A DNA stretch of 64,000 bases from DASSBQ01 sp040981125 (lineage in GTDB: Bacteria; Nitrospirota; Nitrospiria; Nitrospirales; Nitrospiraceae), in contig JANRMQ010000003.1 in NCBI GenBank assembly GCA_040981125.1, forward strand, positions 1 to 64,000, written 5' to 3'. The position numbers were made by a program, and so were the translations under genes. A model generated the notes under the pieces. That model did not search any database. It had not been told where the DNA came from and worked only from the letters and a program-made list of their open reading frames with translations. Shown here piece after piece: positions 63,122 through 64,000 of this stretch. Position 1 is the stretch's first letter. Every line of letters begins with the position of its first letter.

Positions 63122-64000
63122 AGTATTTGCGACGCAGTCAGCGGTTTGCATGGATCGTGATTCTGCCGTTTATCTTGTCGTGGTCGGACGGATGGGCCAA
63201 TGCGCCAAGCCTGGCCGACCGGGTGATTGAACATCGGCTCGCCAACGGCATGACGGTGTTGATGGTGGAGCGGCATCAAACGCCCGTCGTGTCGATCAAT
63301 TTGACGTTCGGGGTCGGTGGGATGAACGAGCAAGTCGGGCAGACCGGCCTCGCCCATCTGTATGAACATATGGCGTTTAAGGGAACGAGAACGGTCGGCA
63401 CGAAGGATTATGAACAGGAGCAGGCGGTGCTCGAAGAACTGCATCGCGTCGGCGCGGAATTGGAACGGTATGAAGGAGAAGCCGTTTCAGGGAGATCCGA
63501 CACGGATGCCTCCGGCGCACAGTTGAAGAGCGAACGCGAGGCGCTGCAGCAGCGGTTCAAGGAACTTCAAGACAAGGCCGCCGAGTATGTGGTGGGTAAT
63601 GAGATGGCGTTGCTCTATCAACGTCATGGCGCGGTGGGCTTGAATGCTTCGACCGGCAAAGACATCACCCGCTACATTATCAACCTGCCGGCGAATCGGC
63701 TGCCGCTGTGGGCGGCCTTGGAGGCGGATCGGATGGCCCATCCGGTGCTGCGTGAATTCTACAAGGAGCGCGGCGTCGTCATGGAAGAGCGCCGGCTACG
63801 AACCGACGACAGTCCGACCGGTCTCTTGTATGAGACGTTTACCTCCACGGCATTTCAGGCCCATCCCTACGGCGTCCCGACGATCGGCTGGGCGTCGGAT
63901 ATCCAATCGTTGACGCCGGAGGCGGCGCAGGAATTTTTCAAGACCTATTACGGACCCAACAACGCGACCGTGGCGATTGTGGGAGATATCAATCCAAAGG
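63118..64000 (+). CDS. M16-family zinc peptidase (cut by the window end)
   Basis: The first 294 residues are visible. A signal peptide (FAWIVILPFILSWSDGWA) is followed by the M16 N-terminal domain: VIEHRLANGMTVLMVE, then the inverted zinc motif HLYEH (His80, Glu83, His84) and the downstream Glu in GVVMEERRLRTDD. It is predicted to be a periplasmic processing or peptide-degrading protease. It begins inside the stop of the HAD gene (ATGA). The protein continues past position 64000. Confidence 0.88.
   Translation, partial: MKYLRRSQRFAWIVILPFILSWSDGWANAPSLADRVIEHRLANGMTVLMVERHQTPVVSINLTFGVGGMNEQVGQTGLAHLYEHMAFKGTRTVGTKDYEQEQAVLEELHRVGAELERYEGEAVSGRSDTDASGAQLKSEREALQQRFKELQDKAAEYVVGNEMALLYQRHGAVGLNASTGKDITRYIINLPANRLPLWAALEADRMAHPVLREFYKERGVVMEERRLRTDDSPTGLLYETFTSTAFQAHPYGVPTIGWASDIQSLTPEAAQEFFKTYYGPNNATVAIVGDINPK

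Overview
The window is a bacterial chromosome segment of fairly high GC. It most likely comes from Nitrospira (phylum Nitrospirota). That is an inference from gene content: a giant MofA-like multicopper oxidase with a neighbouring cupredoxin, a DUF3015-type exported protein, heptose (LPS) genes, and an orphan CARF protein. There is no rRNA or other phylogenetic marker to settle it. I found no tRNA, rRNA, CRISPR array, transposase or integrase.

Layout. 1-2200: three same-strand accessory genes (methyltransferase-like, pRiA4b ORF-3-like, small P-loop ATPase) separated by attC-like sites, resembling a gene-cassette array without its integrase. 2200-8150: decayed and accessory DNA, with a small histidine-rich fragment, a four-gene membrane-protein/hydrolase operon, a wrecked DUF433/DUF5615 toxin-antitoxin pair and a doubly broken formylglycine-generating-enzyme-like gene. 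8655-13535: the multicopper oxidase, ended by a strong hairpin. 14046-28283: mostly housekeeping and envelope genes (SGNH hydrolase, cupredoxin, PilZ protein, LemA/TPM operon, MurJ, Ogt, Dtd, isoaspartyl peptidase, VOC protein, MtgA, EngB, two parvulin chaperones). A cluster of iso-structural hairpins lies at 24661-24782. 28280-36296: an hldE2-mfd-ppiC-surA operon, a response regulator, and a gmhA / deoxyhypusine-synthase-like / SprT / DNA polymerase IV operon.

36784-41332: a Fic protein with a two-dyad operator, band-7/NfeD membrane proteins, a CARF-HEPN protein with an altered HEPN active site, YbgC and a 37-residue membrane peptide. 41491-45569: a cytosolic-looking subtilase with an alpha/beta hydrolase, and a glutamine amidotransferase with a broken N-terminus. 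45574-50349: a lower-GC defence island made of a TIR protein and a 1032-residue TIR/NB-ARC/TPR protein. The latter is bracketed by direct repeats derived from the 3' end of the adjacent FAD oxidoreductase gene, which looks like an integration event. 50977-64000: FAD oxidoreductase, thermonuclease, HemL, a barnase-like RNase/barstar/DUF937 operon, an exported WVNPDG-repeat protein, a histidine-phosphatase/phosphofructokinase fusion divergent from pyruvate kinase, an exported protein, a HAD phosphatase and the start of an M16 peptidase.

Functional themes are envelope building and quality control (MurJ, MtgA, SurA/PpiC, GmhA/HldE2, LemA, NfeD), copper-dependent oxidation (MCO, cupredoxin), sugar-phosphate metabolism (PFK fusion, Pyk, HAD phosphatase), DNA repair (Mfd, Ogt, DinB) and immunity or toxin modules (TIR proteins, CARF, Fic, barnase/barstar, decayed DUF5615). 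The strongest leads are the repeat-flanked TIR-STAND gene, the CARF protein lacking its HEPN arginine, the PFK fusion with altered active-site residues, the Fic operator array and the paired hairpins.
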